Shown here in pieces: positions 1 through 5,376 of a stretch of 11,009 bases of DNA. Source of the stretch: Nanobdellota archaeon (GTDB lineage: Archaea > Nanobdellota > Nanobdellia > Pacearchaeales > GW2011-AR1); NCBI GenBank assembly GCA_018901625.1, contig JAHIEM010000085.1:1-11009 (forward strand), written 5' to 3'. A program made the translations under genes and the position numbers. The notes under the pieces are model-generated. The model was not told the DNA's origin. It worked only from the letters and a program-made list of their open reading frames with translations, and did no database searches. Positions within the stretch are counted from its first letter, which is position 1. Each line of letters begins with the position of its first letter.

Positions 1-9
1 CTCTTTCAT

Positions 10-375
10 ATGATCAAACTCTTTAGAAATAGCTACGAAGAAGATGCCAAAAGTTTTTGTATTGGGGTAAAAAAGGGGCTTATAGAAATTATAGTCATCC
101 TGTCACTTGGAGCTATTGGATCAGTTTTCGGAGGAAGATTTCTAGAAGGCAAAATGATAGAGACCCAAAGAGAGTCTTATCAATACTTCCAGTCTAATCC
201 CTCCGAAGCCAGAGCAAAAAAACCAGATTTAGCTGAATATTGGGAAAATCACAAACCAGCAGAATCTGATCCTATGTCGTATGCCTGGGCAGGACTTCTT
301 TCTTGCGCATTGGGGGCAATCGCAGTATATCCTATTACAAATTACATTCTGCGGAAAAAACAAAATCAAAGATAG
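10..375 (+). CDS. Small two-helix membrane protein, unknown function
   Basis: No family is recognised. The 121-residue product has a charged N-terminus (MIKLFRNSYEEDAKSF), a first hydrophobic segment at about residues 24-43, a hydrophilic loop at about 45-88 rich in Glu, Lys and Pro, a second hydrophobic segment at about 92-113 and a short basic tail (RKKQNQR). The loop probably faces one side of the membrane with both termini on the other. The frame stays open from the ATG to the window edge (no stop in bases 1-9), so the true start could lie upstream and the gene may be partial. It ends with TAG, and an 8-bp inverted repeat starts over this stop codon. It sits on the same strand as the following secreted-protein gene, which has its own TATA-like box, so the two need not be co-transcribed. 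Confidence 0.6.
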   Translation: MIKLFRNSYEEDAKSFCIGVKKGLIEIIVILSLGAIGSVFGGRFLEGKMIETQRESYQYFQSNPSEARAKKPDLAEYWENHKPAESDPMSYAWAGLLSCALGAIAVYPITNYILRKKQNQR

Positions 376-398
376 CTTCAACTATATTCTAAGCTATC
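371..398 (+). repeat. 8-bp perfect inverted repeat over the stop of the first gene
   Basis: GATAGCTT at 371-378 is the exact reverse complement of AAGCTATC at 391-398, with a 12-nt spacer. The left arm contains the TAG stop codon at 373-375. It could form a hairpin in the mRNA 3' end and act as a processing or termination signal. No strong T-run follows on the plus strand, so a classic terminator is not clear. Confidence 0.45.
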
Positions 399-430
399 AT
401 AAAACTTAAATACAAGTTAATATTATAACT

Positions 431-440
431 TTTATTAAAT
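431..440 (+). promoter_or_regulatory. TATA-like box for the secreted protein at 463
   Basis: TTTATTAAAT is centred about 26 nt ahead of the ATG at 463, the archaeal TATA-to-transcription-start distance, so the mRNA is probably leaderless. A second AT-rich candidate at 402-413 (AACTTAAATAC) would give a short leader instead. Confidence 0.45.
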
Positions 441-462
441 TATCAATCTTATTGATTTTAAG

Positions 463-1575
463 ATGAAAATAACACTCACTCTAACATTAATTCTAACATT
501 AATATTCCTCCCATCAGTCTTGGCCTCGTGCATAAACTCAGCTGATGATTATGCAGTCGAGGTTGTTCTAAACAAGCCAGGAATAGAATATGATTTAAAA
601 GCTCTGAACAATGCCCAAAACATCTTCATAAATAACGGAAGGTATATTCTAAAATCAGACTACTCTTCTTCCCTGGCAGCAATTCTGGAAGAACAAACAG
701 GCCTGACAACTCTCCAGAGTTCAGGACTATCAGTCAGGCTTCAAATTCCAGTAAAAGCAAAATCAACAATAGTTCCAAACCTCAAATTTGTCTCAACAGG
801 TCTTAAAGGAATGTTAAATGTTTCAGAAGAGCCATACAATGGCTGGAAGATATCCTGTGTAGATGGAAATCCAATTCCCCAGTGCGAGTTTAAGAAAGGC
901 CTTACTACCATCTCAGCAGGGCTAGTGGGTCAAACAAAGTATGAGGCAACAATAGAAACAAACGAGAATCTAAAAGAGTGCTCTTCTTCATGTGATGGCA
1001 GATGCATAGGCTCAATTAACATGAAGTGCATAGACAAACAGCTTAAAGATGACATAGAAAGTATGATGAAGCACTCTGGTCTGGCAAAATCTTTTGATGA
1101 AATAGCGTCATCATACAGAATAATCAGTTCAGGAAATATTCAAACAACAGACATAGCCCCAGAAACAAGCACAGAAATTGACTGGGAGACTGCCCTTTCT
1201 CAGCAACTAAGATTCTTAAGACTAAATAAGATAATAGCTATCACAGATTTAGAGATAGAACAAATCTCTAGCCTCGCCCAAGCAGGTGCTGCAGGAATAA
1301 ACTCAAGAATAATCTACGGAGAAGATCCTCACGGAAATGAAACATGGCTCTACTACGACAAGACAACATTCCCCGCGCTTACAACTCTCAAAAATTGCAA
1401 AGAGTTCCCACTATCATCAATTCCTGCAGGCACTCTTGCGTTTAACACAAACATTTCAATACCAACCTACTATCTAGTTCCGATAATAATCTCAATATCT
1501 CTCATAACTCTTTTCATATTCCTGCTCGCAGTTGCAAGACTAGTTAACAAGAATCAAAAAGCCCAAGATAACTAA
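463..1575 (+). CDS. Secreted, C-terminally membrane-anchored protein of unknown family
   Basis: This 370-residue protein starts with a signal peptide (hydrophobic core at about residues 4-20) ending in L-A-S-C at 20-23, which resembles a lipobox and could equally be a normal signal-peptidase site. A large, mostly polar ectodomain follows. It has Cys in loosely paired spacing, including CSSSCDGRC at about 173-181, which suggests disulfides outside the cell. A single transmembrane helix lies at about 337-360 with a short hydrophilic tail. The expected topology is an extracellular domain held by one C-terminal helix. I do not recognise the domain. The gene is convergent with the matrixin-type protease gene and their stop codons are one base apart. 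The start is supported by the signal peptide beginning right at the ATG and a TATA-like box 26 nt upstream. Confidence 0.75.
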   Translation: MKITLTLTLILTLIFLPSVLASCINSADDYAVEVVLNKPGIEYDLKALNNAQNIFINNGRYILKSDYSSSLAAILEEQTGLTTLQSSGLSVRLQIPVKAKSTIVPNLKFVSTGLKGMLNVSEEPYNGWKISCVDGNPIPQCEFKKGLTTISAGLVGQTKYEATIETNENLKECSSSCDGRCIGSINMKCIDKQLKDDIESMMKHSGLAKSFDEIASSYRIISSGNIQTTDIAPETSTEIDWETALSQQLRFLRLNKIIAITDLEIEQISSLAQAGAAGINSRIIYGEDPHGNETWLYYDKTTFPALTTLKNCKEFPLSSIPAGTLAFNTNISIPTYYLVPIIISISLITLFIFLLAVARLVNKNQKAQDN

Positions 1576-1576
1576 C

Positions 1577-2491
1577 TTATTCTAAAGTTAAGAGAACCTC
1601 ACTATTAGCATCATTCAGCTCTTCACCATCACTTTTAATCTTAAGGCTCACGCTCTTTGTATTCAAAGAGACTCTTAAATTTTGAACAGAAAATATTCTC
1701 CCCTCGCCAAGCAGTATCTCTCCGAAATCAAAACTCTCCTTAGTCCCAGAATCTGACTCAAGCTCTACAACCACCCCTTGGGCATCTTCTAAACCTTGAT
1801 TTCTAACACTAAAATTTAAATTAAGGTAGTTTCCTCTCTTAACTGCAGAGATGCCTACAAAATATAAATCCGGCAGGCCGGGAACACTATAAAGACTAGC
1901 TAATTCCTGCATAATATCCTCATCAACAACCTGACTGCACGAGGTAAGATTATACATTACACTCTTCGGATTACTTGAGTGGCCAAAACCTAGAACATGC
2001 AAGAGCTCGTGAATCTCCACATTATACGAGCAGCTCTGAGAGTAAAGCAGGAGAATTTGTCCGCCAGTTATGACACTGAACAGTGTCCCATTAATAACAC
2101 CAGTAGGCCCTCCCTCCCCAGCAACAAACAACCCCTCTTTTTTATACTCTGTCCCGCACCTAATCTCAATATCCCCTGAACTGGATTCATAAAACTCAAT
2201 TCCAGTCTTGTTCTCAATATGCTGGAATGCCTGCACCATTCTCTCCATCTTCTCTGTATCACACTCATTCCCAAAATAAAAACTAATCCTGCTTGACTTA
2301 AATCTCATGTTTGGATAAAACTGCTCCACAGAAGAGTAAACTAAATCAGGCTCGTGAATATTATCTGAATTAGAGTATTCAACATCAAAACTAGCAGGAG
2401 TTGAATAAAGATTTACTAGAACAAAATAACCTAAATATCCCACAACCCCTATTAGAGCAACTAGCACTATAACCAACACCCATTTTATCAT
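1577..2491 (-). CDS. Membrane-anchored matrixin-type zinc metalloprotease with CARDB-like C-terminal domain
   Basis: This probably hydrolyses peptide bonds at the cell surface. Residues 4-27 form an N-terminal membrane anchor. The catalytic domain (about 60-205) carries the metzincin zinc site HELLHVLGFGH (His161, Glu162, His165, His171), followed by a Met-turn at Ser-Val-Met-Tyr (Met179), both as in M10 matrixins. Cys113, Cys154 and Cys185 could form disulfides. From about residue 206 a beta-rich domain opens with LPDLYFVGISA and contains FSVRNQGLEDA, which resembles CARDB adhesion modules found on archaeal surface proteins. No cysteine-switch prodomain is evident. The ATG directly precedes the anchor, and a TATA-like box about 26 nt ahead implies a leaderless transcript. 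The gene is convergent with the secreted protein at 463-1575. Substrate is unknown; it could process surface proteins or act on host or partner cells. Confidence 0.85.
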   Translation of the reverse strand: MIKWVLVIVLVALIGVVGYLGYFVLVNLYSTPASFDVEYSNSDNIHEPDLVYSSVEQFYPNMRFKSSRISFYFGNECDTEKMERMVQAFQHIENKTGIEFYESSSGDIEIRCGTEYKKEGLFVAGEGGPTGVINGTLFSVITGGQILLLYSQSCSYNVEIHELLHVLGFGHSSNPKSVMYNLTSCSQVVDEDIMQELASLYSVPGLPDLYFVGISAVKRGNYLNLNFSVRNQGLEDAQGVVVELESDSGTKESFDFGEILLGEGRIFSVQNLRVSLNTKSVSLKIKSDGEELNDANSEVLLTLE

Positions 2492-2511
2492 GAGTATTAT
2501 TGCAAACTATC

Positions 2512-2523
2512 AATTATAAATTT
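2512..2523 (-). promoter_or_regulatory. TATA-like box for the metalloprotease
   Basis: On the minus strand this reads AAATTTATAATT, centred about 26 nt ahead of the ATG at 2491, consistent with a leaderless start. Confidence 0.5.
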
Positions 2524-2539
2524 AACTATCTCCTTAGAA

Positions 2540-2701
2540 TTATAATCTTATTCTTGATTCAGGAATTCTTGAAGAGTGCTGGTCTAGCTTTCCTGCCTGC
2601 ATGCAATCCCAGCAAGTATGGCATGTTCCATCTTTTTCTCTTACAATCCCAGTATTATGGCACTTAGGGCACTCTCCGGGTTTTGCAGCACTCTCTTCCA
2701 T
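2540..2701 (-). CDS. 53-residue zinc-ribbon protein
   Basis: This short gene runs from an ATG at 2701 to a TAA at 2540-2542. The protein begins MEESAAKPGECPKCHNTG and continues with a second cysteine cluster CHTCWDC, giving C11-x2-C14 ... C-x2-C-x2-C. That is typical of a small zinc ribbon, in which four Cys bind one Zn. The tail is basic and polar (SSRIPESRIRL). No catalytic residues are visible; nucleic acid or protein binding is the usual role of such stand-alone ribbons, but none can be assigned here. It lies upstream of the metalloprotease on the same strand with a 48-nt gap, and each gene has its own TATA-like box. The Cys spacing and the promoter at the right distance support a real gene. 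Confidence 0.72.
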   Translation of the reverse strand: MEESAAKPGECPKCHNTGIVREKDGTCHTCWDCMQAGKLDQHSSRIPESRIRL

Positions 2702-2721
2702 ACTCAAAAAACAAAACCTAG

Positions 2722-2731
2722 CTATTTAATC
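2722..2731 (-). promoter_or_regulatory. TATA-like box for the zinc-ribbon gene
   Basis: The minus strand reads GATTAAATAG, centred about 26 nt before the ATG at 2701, consistent with a leaderless mRNA. Confidence 0.45.
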
Positions 2732-2781
2732 ATTTCTATACTCACATATACATTCAAGAATCTGACAAACAAAAACTCGAA

Positions 2782-2801
2782 TCAATAATCTTTAAAAACC
2801 C
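2782..2801 (+). promoter_or_regulatory. Orphan tRNA-type promoter upstream of the tRNA fragment
   Basis: This 20-nt stretch (TCAATAATCTTT then AAAAACCC) matches the sequence ahead of the intact tRNA-Asp (4172-4191) at 18 of 20 positions. It contains a TTTAAAAA box. Here it is 62 nt from the tRNA-like sequence rather than 19, so transcription would start near 2820, well before the fragment. It is either a relic of the original tRNA promoter or the promoter of an unrecognised small RNA. Confidence 0.4.
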
Positions 2802-2863
2802 AGGATAATCCATTACATTGACTATCTGGGGAAAGTTTGCAAAGAAAACCTTAGGTTGTCATG

Positions 2864-2888
2864 CGCCCGAATAGTATAACGGCTAGTA
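2864..2888 (+). repeat. 25-bp copy of the tRNA-Asp 5' end (putative attachment site)
   Basis: These 25 bases are identical to 4211-4235. They cover one flanking base plus the acceptor strand (GCCCGAA), the D-loop and nearly the whole D-arm of tRNA-Asp. Identity stops abruptly one base before the D-stem closes. No anticodon or T-arm follows, so this is not a functional tRNA. It marks one end of a 1.35-kb segment whose other end is the intact tRNA, as expected for an integration or duplication boundary. Confidence 0.75.
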
Positions 2889-2928
2889 AATAATAAAGTT
2901 GTATAATATAATAATAAACTTATTAGAA

Positions 2929-3171
2929 CTATAAGAGCATTCTAGAAATTAAAGGCAAATTCTCTTCTTTTTCTATCGTAATTAATGCTTCTCTCGCCTC
3001 TGGCATTTCTTCAAAATACAGTTCTAATGCCTCTCTTAACCTTGCTTTTGCCTGTTCCAATGTATTTCCCTGAGTAACTACATTTGGGGCTTGTATTGAG
3101 CTTATGCTATAAACCTTGTCCTTACCCTCTCCTTCTGGCGCAATTACAATATCAATTTCTATTCCAGCCAT
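2929..3171 (-). CDS. HicB-like (UPF0150) antitoxin-type protein
   Basis: The 80-residue product has the compact HicB/UPF0150 pattern: a first beta strand (IEIDIVIAPEG), a second strand (KVYSISSIQAPN), then the TQGNTLEQAKARLREALELYFEE segment (about 33-55), matching the family's T-x-G-x-T-x-x-E-A helix. HicB proteins usually neutralise the mRNA interferase HicA and repress their own promoter. No HicA-like gene with a double-stranded-RNA-binding fold is visible next to it, and no DNA-binding domain is fused to it, so it may be a solitary HicB-like protein or may pair with the divergent gene at 3334. The TATA-like box lies about 27 nt before the ATG inside an 8-bp palindrome, suggesting autoregulation. 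Confidence 0.72.
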   Translation of the reverse strand: MAGIEIDIVIAPEGEGKDKVYSISSIQAPNVVTQGNTLEQAKARLREALELYFEEMPEAREALITIEKEENLPLISRMLL

Positions 3172-3180
3172 AATGTCTAA

Positions 3181-3211
3181 GAGAAGATTAACTATTTATA
3201 ATTATCTTCTC
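3181..3211. promoter_or_regulatory. Palindromic operator around the hicB-like promoter
   Basis: GAGAAGAT at 3181-3188 and ATCTTCTC at 3204-3211 are perfect inverted arms with a 15-nt spacer. The spacer contains the TATA-like sequence (minus strand ATTATAAATAG, about 3193-3203) of the hicB-like gene. A dimeric repressor bound here would cover the TATA box and flank the transcription start. The same AT-rich core could also serve the divergent plus-strand gene. Confidence 0.55.
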
Positions 3212-3333
3212 GAGCTGGCGTGATAAATAATTGTTTAAGTTTTTGCTCAGCAATGCTTAAAAGTAATGAGTTCCTTATAATCTCAATTAAATCCAAAAGT
3301 CAAAAGAAGGAAGTATTACCTAAAAGATTTAAC

Positions 3334-3699
3334 ATGGCTGATTATATCCTGCTAAATGAAGTAGAAATGGAACAAGTAAAGGAAATACTCAGGCGTGCCA
3401 AATTTGAAGATTATGAGGTCATTAAAGAACATTATTTTAGAAATGGAAAGCCACGCCACGGAGTGTCATTAGAAAAAGCTAAAGAGATTTATTCTCAATT
3501 TGAAAAGATAGCTGAGATGTCAAAGAATAACTCTCCAAGAGGCTACAAATACACAGTGACCTACAGATTTAACAAAAAAACAAGCTATTCTTTATGTTTT
3601 TTCTTGGATGAAAGACCCATGAAACTTTTTAATGCAATACATCACGGGAAAAATATAGACAAACGAGTAATGAAAAGATATTTCGGGTTCAGCAAGTGA
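3334..3699 (+). CDS. Small unknown protein, weakly DUF4258/RelE-like C-terminus
   Basis: I chose the ATG at 3334 (121 residues, MADYILLNEVEMEQ) because the protein looks like a natural domain from there. The frame also offers an ATG at 3253 and a GTG at 3220. After an N-terminal alpha-helical part with HYFRNGKPRHGVSLEKAKEI (33-52), the C-terminal half has alternating strands (YKYTVTYRFN, SYSLCFFLDE, MKLFNAIHHG) and a basic end (KRVMKRYF). That layout resembles DUF4258 or RelE-fold small proteins, some of which are toxins, but the match is weak. It is divergent from the hicB-like gene across a shared operator, so a toxin-like partner role is possible but unproven. Its 3' end overlaps the convergent DUF2283-like gene by 11 bases. 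Confidence 0.62.
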   Translation: MADYILLNEVEMEQVKEILRRAKFEDYEVIKEHYFRNGKPRHGVSLEKAKEIYSQFEKIAEMSKNNSPRGYKYTVTYRFNKKTSYSLCFFLDERPMKLFNAIHHGKNIDKRVMKRYFGFSK

Positions 3700-4030
3700 G
3701 GGAAATCTTCTCTCTAGGGATCATATAAGAGAAATTAAACTTTTCCTTTTGAATCATTATAGAAAAGCCTAGAAAGATGATGTTACTGCTCATTTTAACA
3801 TTCAAAAATGCTTCCTTTAAGTTATCATTAATAAACTCTGGAGCCATGTTAAGCAGATTGGAGGCGTTATCAATCTCTAGCCCGATTATTCTGCCTTCAG
3901 TGTCTACATCAAATATAAAGTTTTCAAACATAAGAGACCCCTCAACATCTGATTCCTCATTTCCAAAGATGTGCAGGCTGTCTATGTTTGAGCTATATTC
4001 AAATCGGTTTACAGGATTTTGAGCTATCAT
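3689..4030 (-). CDS. DUF2283-like small protein
   Basis: The 113-residue protein contains a DUF2283-type core at about residues 15-57: DSLHIFGNEESDVEG, then NFIFDVDTEGRIIGLEIDNAS, matching the family pattern of a D-x-L-x-I strand followed by D-x-D-x-x-G-R-I-x-G-x-E-I-x-x-A-S. DUF2283 proteins are small, of unknown function, and are often found near toxin-antitoxin genes and mobile DNA. The remaining 55 residues form an extra beta-rich region (SSNIIFLGFSIMIQKEKFNFSYMI) that goes beyond the usual domain. A TATA-like box (minus strand GTTTATAAATT at 4057-4067) sits about 30 nt ahead of the ATG, giving a leader of only a few bases. It is convergent with the 3334 gene and belongs to the island between the tRNA-derived repeats. 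Confidence 0.7.
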   Translation of the reverse strand: MIAQNPVNRFEYSSNIDSLHIFGNEESDVEGSLMFENFIFDVDTEGRIIGLEIDNASNLLNMAPEFINDNLKEAFLNVKMSSNIIFLGFSIMIQKEKFNFSYMIPREKISLTC

Positions 4031-4056
4031 TTTCTGTTATCATATTATGTCGAAGT

Positions 4057-4067
4057 AATTTATAAAC
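4057..4067 (-). promoter_or_regulatory. TATA-like box for the DUF2283-like gene
   Basis: Minus-strand GTTTATAAATT lies about 30 nt before the ATG at 4030, a normal archaeal promoter distance with a very short leader. Confidence 0.45.
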
Positions 4068-4171
4068 CTTCTGCCCTTTCTAGGAGTTAGTCTATATGCC
4101 ATTTTACCTCTTTTGCTTACTTTAACTTGAGCCAGTGCAGATTTTTAAGCCTTCTGTTTTTGTTTTATCTT

Positions 4172-4191
4172 TCAATAATCTTTTTAAACCC
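4172..4191 (+). promoter_or_regulatory. tRNA-Asp promoter
   Basis: The TTTTTAAA box (4181-4188) lies about 27 nt ahead of the first tRNA base at 4212, so mature-start transcription is possible. The whole 20-nt block is nearly repeated at 2782-2801 upstream of the partial tRNA copy. Confidence 0.6.
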
Positions 4192-4210
4192 TCTTAATTA
4201 ATATATTAGA

Positions 4211-4235
4211 CGCCCGAATAGTATAACGGCTAGTA
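4211..4235 (+). repeat. 25-bp direct repeat partner inside tRNA-Asp
   Basis: This is identical to 2864-2888. It covers the base before the tRNA, the acceptor strand and most of the D-arm of the intact gene. If the segment between the repeats was integrated, this copy came from the element and restored the tRNA gene. Confidence 0.7.
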
Positions 4236-4313
4236 CATATCCCTGTCAATCAAAATCTGCGGATTTTGTTAAGCAGTCCGGATAAGACCCGGGTTCAATT
4301 CCCGGTTCGGGCG
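4212..4313 (+). tRNA. tRNA-Asp (GTC) with a 30-nt intron at 37/38
   Basis: All arms can be drawn. Acceptor: GCCCGAA 4212-4218 with TTCGGGC 4306-4312, discriminator G4313. D-stem: 4221-4224 with 4233-4236. Anticodon stem: TATCC 4238-4242 with GGATA 4280-4284. Anticodon GTC is at 4245-4247, and the T-arm is CCGGG 4289-4293 with CCCGG 4301-4305 around TTCAATT. The anticodon loop is interrupted at 4249-4278. Flanking bases form a standard bulge-helix-bulge for the archaeal splicing endonuclease: the 4-bp helix CTGT 4243-4246 with GCAG 4273-4276, and 3-nt bulges at 4247-4249 and 4277-4279. The intron folds into a 7-bp hairpin (4251-4257 with 4262-4268). The mature tRNA is 72 nt with a 4-nt variable loop; the CCA end is not encoded. 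It decodes Asp codons. Confidence 0.95.
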
Positions 4314-4316
4314 TAC

Positions 4317-4328
4317 TACCTTCGGGTA
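4317..4328 (+). terminator. TTCG-loop hairpin after the tRNA
   Basis: TACC-TTCG-GGTA forms a 4-bp hairpin with a stable TTCG tetraloop four bases after the tRNA 3' end. It may help 3' end formation of the precursor; there is no strong T-run, so the role is uncertain. Confidence 0.3.
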
Positions 4329-4376
4329 TATTACATGTCGGAAATTCCGAACCATATAAAAGGTATATATCAAAAA

Positions 4377-4387
4377 GTCTTTAATAT
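4377..4387 (+). promoter_or_regulatory. TATA-like box for the 4408 gene
   Basis: TCTTTAATATG is centred about 26 nt before the ATG at 4408 and would give a leaderless mRNA. A stronger-looking TATA sequence at 4354-4361 (ATATAAAA) would give a leader of about 25 nt. Confidence 0.35.
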
Positions 4388-4407
4388 GTCTACCTTTATG
4401 TAAAATA

Positions 4408-5208
4408 ATGGAACTTGAAAATAAAGGGGTTTTAACAGAGAATAAAGTGATTACATCTAATTCTATAACTGACATAAATGATGAGTTTGTAAGGCGTTTG
4501 GTTGATCAAGCAGTAACTCTATGGATCAATCCTGAAATAGAAAAGAGGAAAAAAGAAGGCACACTTTCAACGAATTTTGAATTACGGGTAGCTCAGGTGT
4601 TATTTTTAGGTTATGCTAAAATGGAAGTTAAGTTAAATGAAGAAGTAAAGGCTGTAATGAGAACTAAACTAAATAGGTCAGTTAAGCAGGGCGATGCTAT
4701 TTACTTTAGTGATATAGAGGGCGTGGAATCTATTGACGTTTCTGAGTTTTATCCAGATGCAGGTCATATAACTATTTTATTTTATAAAGACCATATAGTT
4801 TTTTCTTTTGATACACGCTACAATAAGAGAAAGATTTCACAAGTTTTAGATGTGGCAAAAGAGTTTTATGAGAGTGCCTCTGACAATCTGCATAAAAAGA
4901 GATTAAGACCCTTTTTTGATGATGCTTTTTCTTGTGTAGAATTGTGCACTACTGCAATATTACTTATTGTGCCTGACGATCTTCTCTTAAGTTTTAAAGG
5001 GGGTCACCCCCATCGTTACAAAAGATTAGTTGGTTGGACGGAATTAGGAAATTCTAAGCCAGAATACCTTTCTTTATTTGAAAAATTAAAGGCATGTAGA
5101 CCCTCTGCAAGATACCTTGAGGGAGATAAATTTCAAAAGGAGAATCCAGAGGATATTCTAAAAACTCTTAAAGAGATGTTGGATTTTGCTGCAGAAAAAA
5201 TATCTTAA
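4408..5208 (+). CDS. Unknown protein with possible HEPN-like C-terminal helical domain
   Basis: The 266-residue protein is soluble, with no signal peptide or membrane segment. The N-terminal part (about 20-145) mixes helices with a beta section (ITILFYKDHIVFSFDTRYN, 121-139). The C-terminal part (about 146-266) is helical: KEFYESASDNL, then DDAFSCVELCTTAILLI (171-187), HPHRYKRLVGW (200-210), YLSLFEKLKACRPSARYL and a final helix. That order (helix, helix with a central Glu, a loop, then an R-x-x-A-R-Y segment) resembles HEPN-type domains. The R-x4-6-H RNase motif of active HEPN toxins is not visible, so it may be non-catalytic or not HEPN at all. The gene begins 95 bp after tRNA-Asp. A role tied to the tRNA cannot be shown. 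Confidence 0.55.
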   Translation: MELENKGVLTENKVITSNSITDINDEFVRRLVDQAVTLWINPEIEKRKKEGTLSTNFELRVAQVLFLGYAKMEVKLNEEVKAVMRTKLNRSVKQGDAIYFSDIEGVESIDVSEFYPDAGHITILFYKDHIVFSFDTRYNKRKISQVLDVAKEFYESASDNLHKKRLRPFFDDAFSCVELCTTAILLIVPDDLLLSFKGGHPHRYKRLVGWTELGNSKPEYLSLFEKLKACRPSARYLEGDKFQKENPEDILKTLKEMLDFAAEKIS

Positions 5209-5217
5209 CCTAGAAAA

Positions 5218-5376
5218 TCATTCAAGGTCGTCCTGATCATCTGGATAAAATATTCTATCAAATATAAAGTTGATCTTATCCACAAAATCTTTGTTAAATG
5301 TCTCTTTGTCCTTTTCAACATCTTCAAAAGAGATTAATTTTATCTCTTCTTTATTTAACTCTTTTATTAATTCTTT
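5218..5376 (-). pseudogene. In-frame coding-like extension after the amber stop of the 5377-5613 gene
   Basis: Directly after the TAG at 5377-5379, the same frame continues for 52 sense codons to a TGA at 5218-5220. The sequence is protein-like and strongly acidic/basic: KELIKELNKEEIKLISFED, then a DKINFIFDRIFYPDDQDDLE end. There is no ATG, GTG or TTG near its beginning, so it is unlikely to be a separate gene. It most simply is the cytoplasmic tail of the upstream small membrane protein, cut off by a nonsense mutation, or made by stop-codon readthrough. A sequencing error is also possible. Confidence 0.55.

Larger units (their letters stand above)
2889..4210. mobile_element. Putative small island between tRNA-Asp-derived direct repeats
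   Basis: The segment lies between the partial tRNA-Asp copy at 2864-2888 and the intact gene at 4212. It carries a HicB-like antitoxin gene, a divergent small-protein gene and a convergent DUF2283-like gene, all common cargo of archaeal and bacterial accessory islands. No integrase, transposase or replication gene is present, so if it is an integrated element it is a remnant or a non-autonomous one. An alternative is a local tandem duplication of the tRNA 5' region followed by gene insertion. The repeats are seen directly; the integration is inference. Confidence 0.45.

Noticed and set aside
1997..2179. Plus-strand open frame opposite the metalloprotease
   Set aside because: It lies wholly antisense to a well-supported gene with an intact zinc site, and its product has no domain features.
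2864..2888. Split-tRNA 5' half, as in Nanoarchaeum
   Set aside because: The identity stops in the D-arm rather than at the anticodon, no matching 3' half with a complementary leader is seen, and an intact tRNA-Asp is present.
3777..4022. Plus-strand open frame opposite the DUF2283-like gene
   Set aside because: Low-complexity Ser/Leu-rich product, antisense to the frame that shows a family motif.
2782..4320. CRISPR-like array from repeated short sequences
   Set aside because: Only two copies of the repeat 1.3 kb apart and both are tRNA-derived; no regular spacer pattern anywhere in the window.
4269..4475. Minus-strand open frame across the tRNA 3' half and the start of the 4408 gene
   Set aside because: It translates the tRNA gene itself (the N-P-G-L type end is a common tRNA artefact) and has no promoter.
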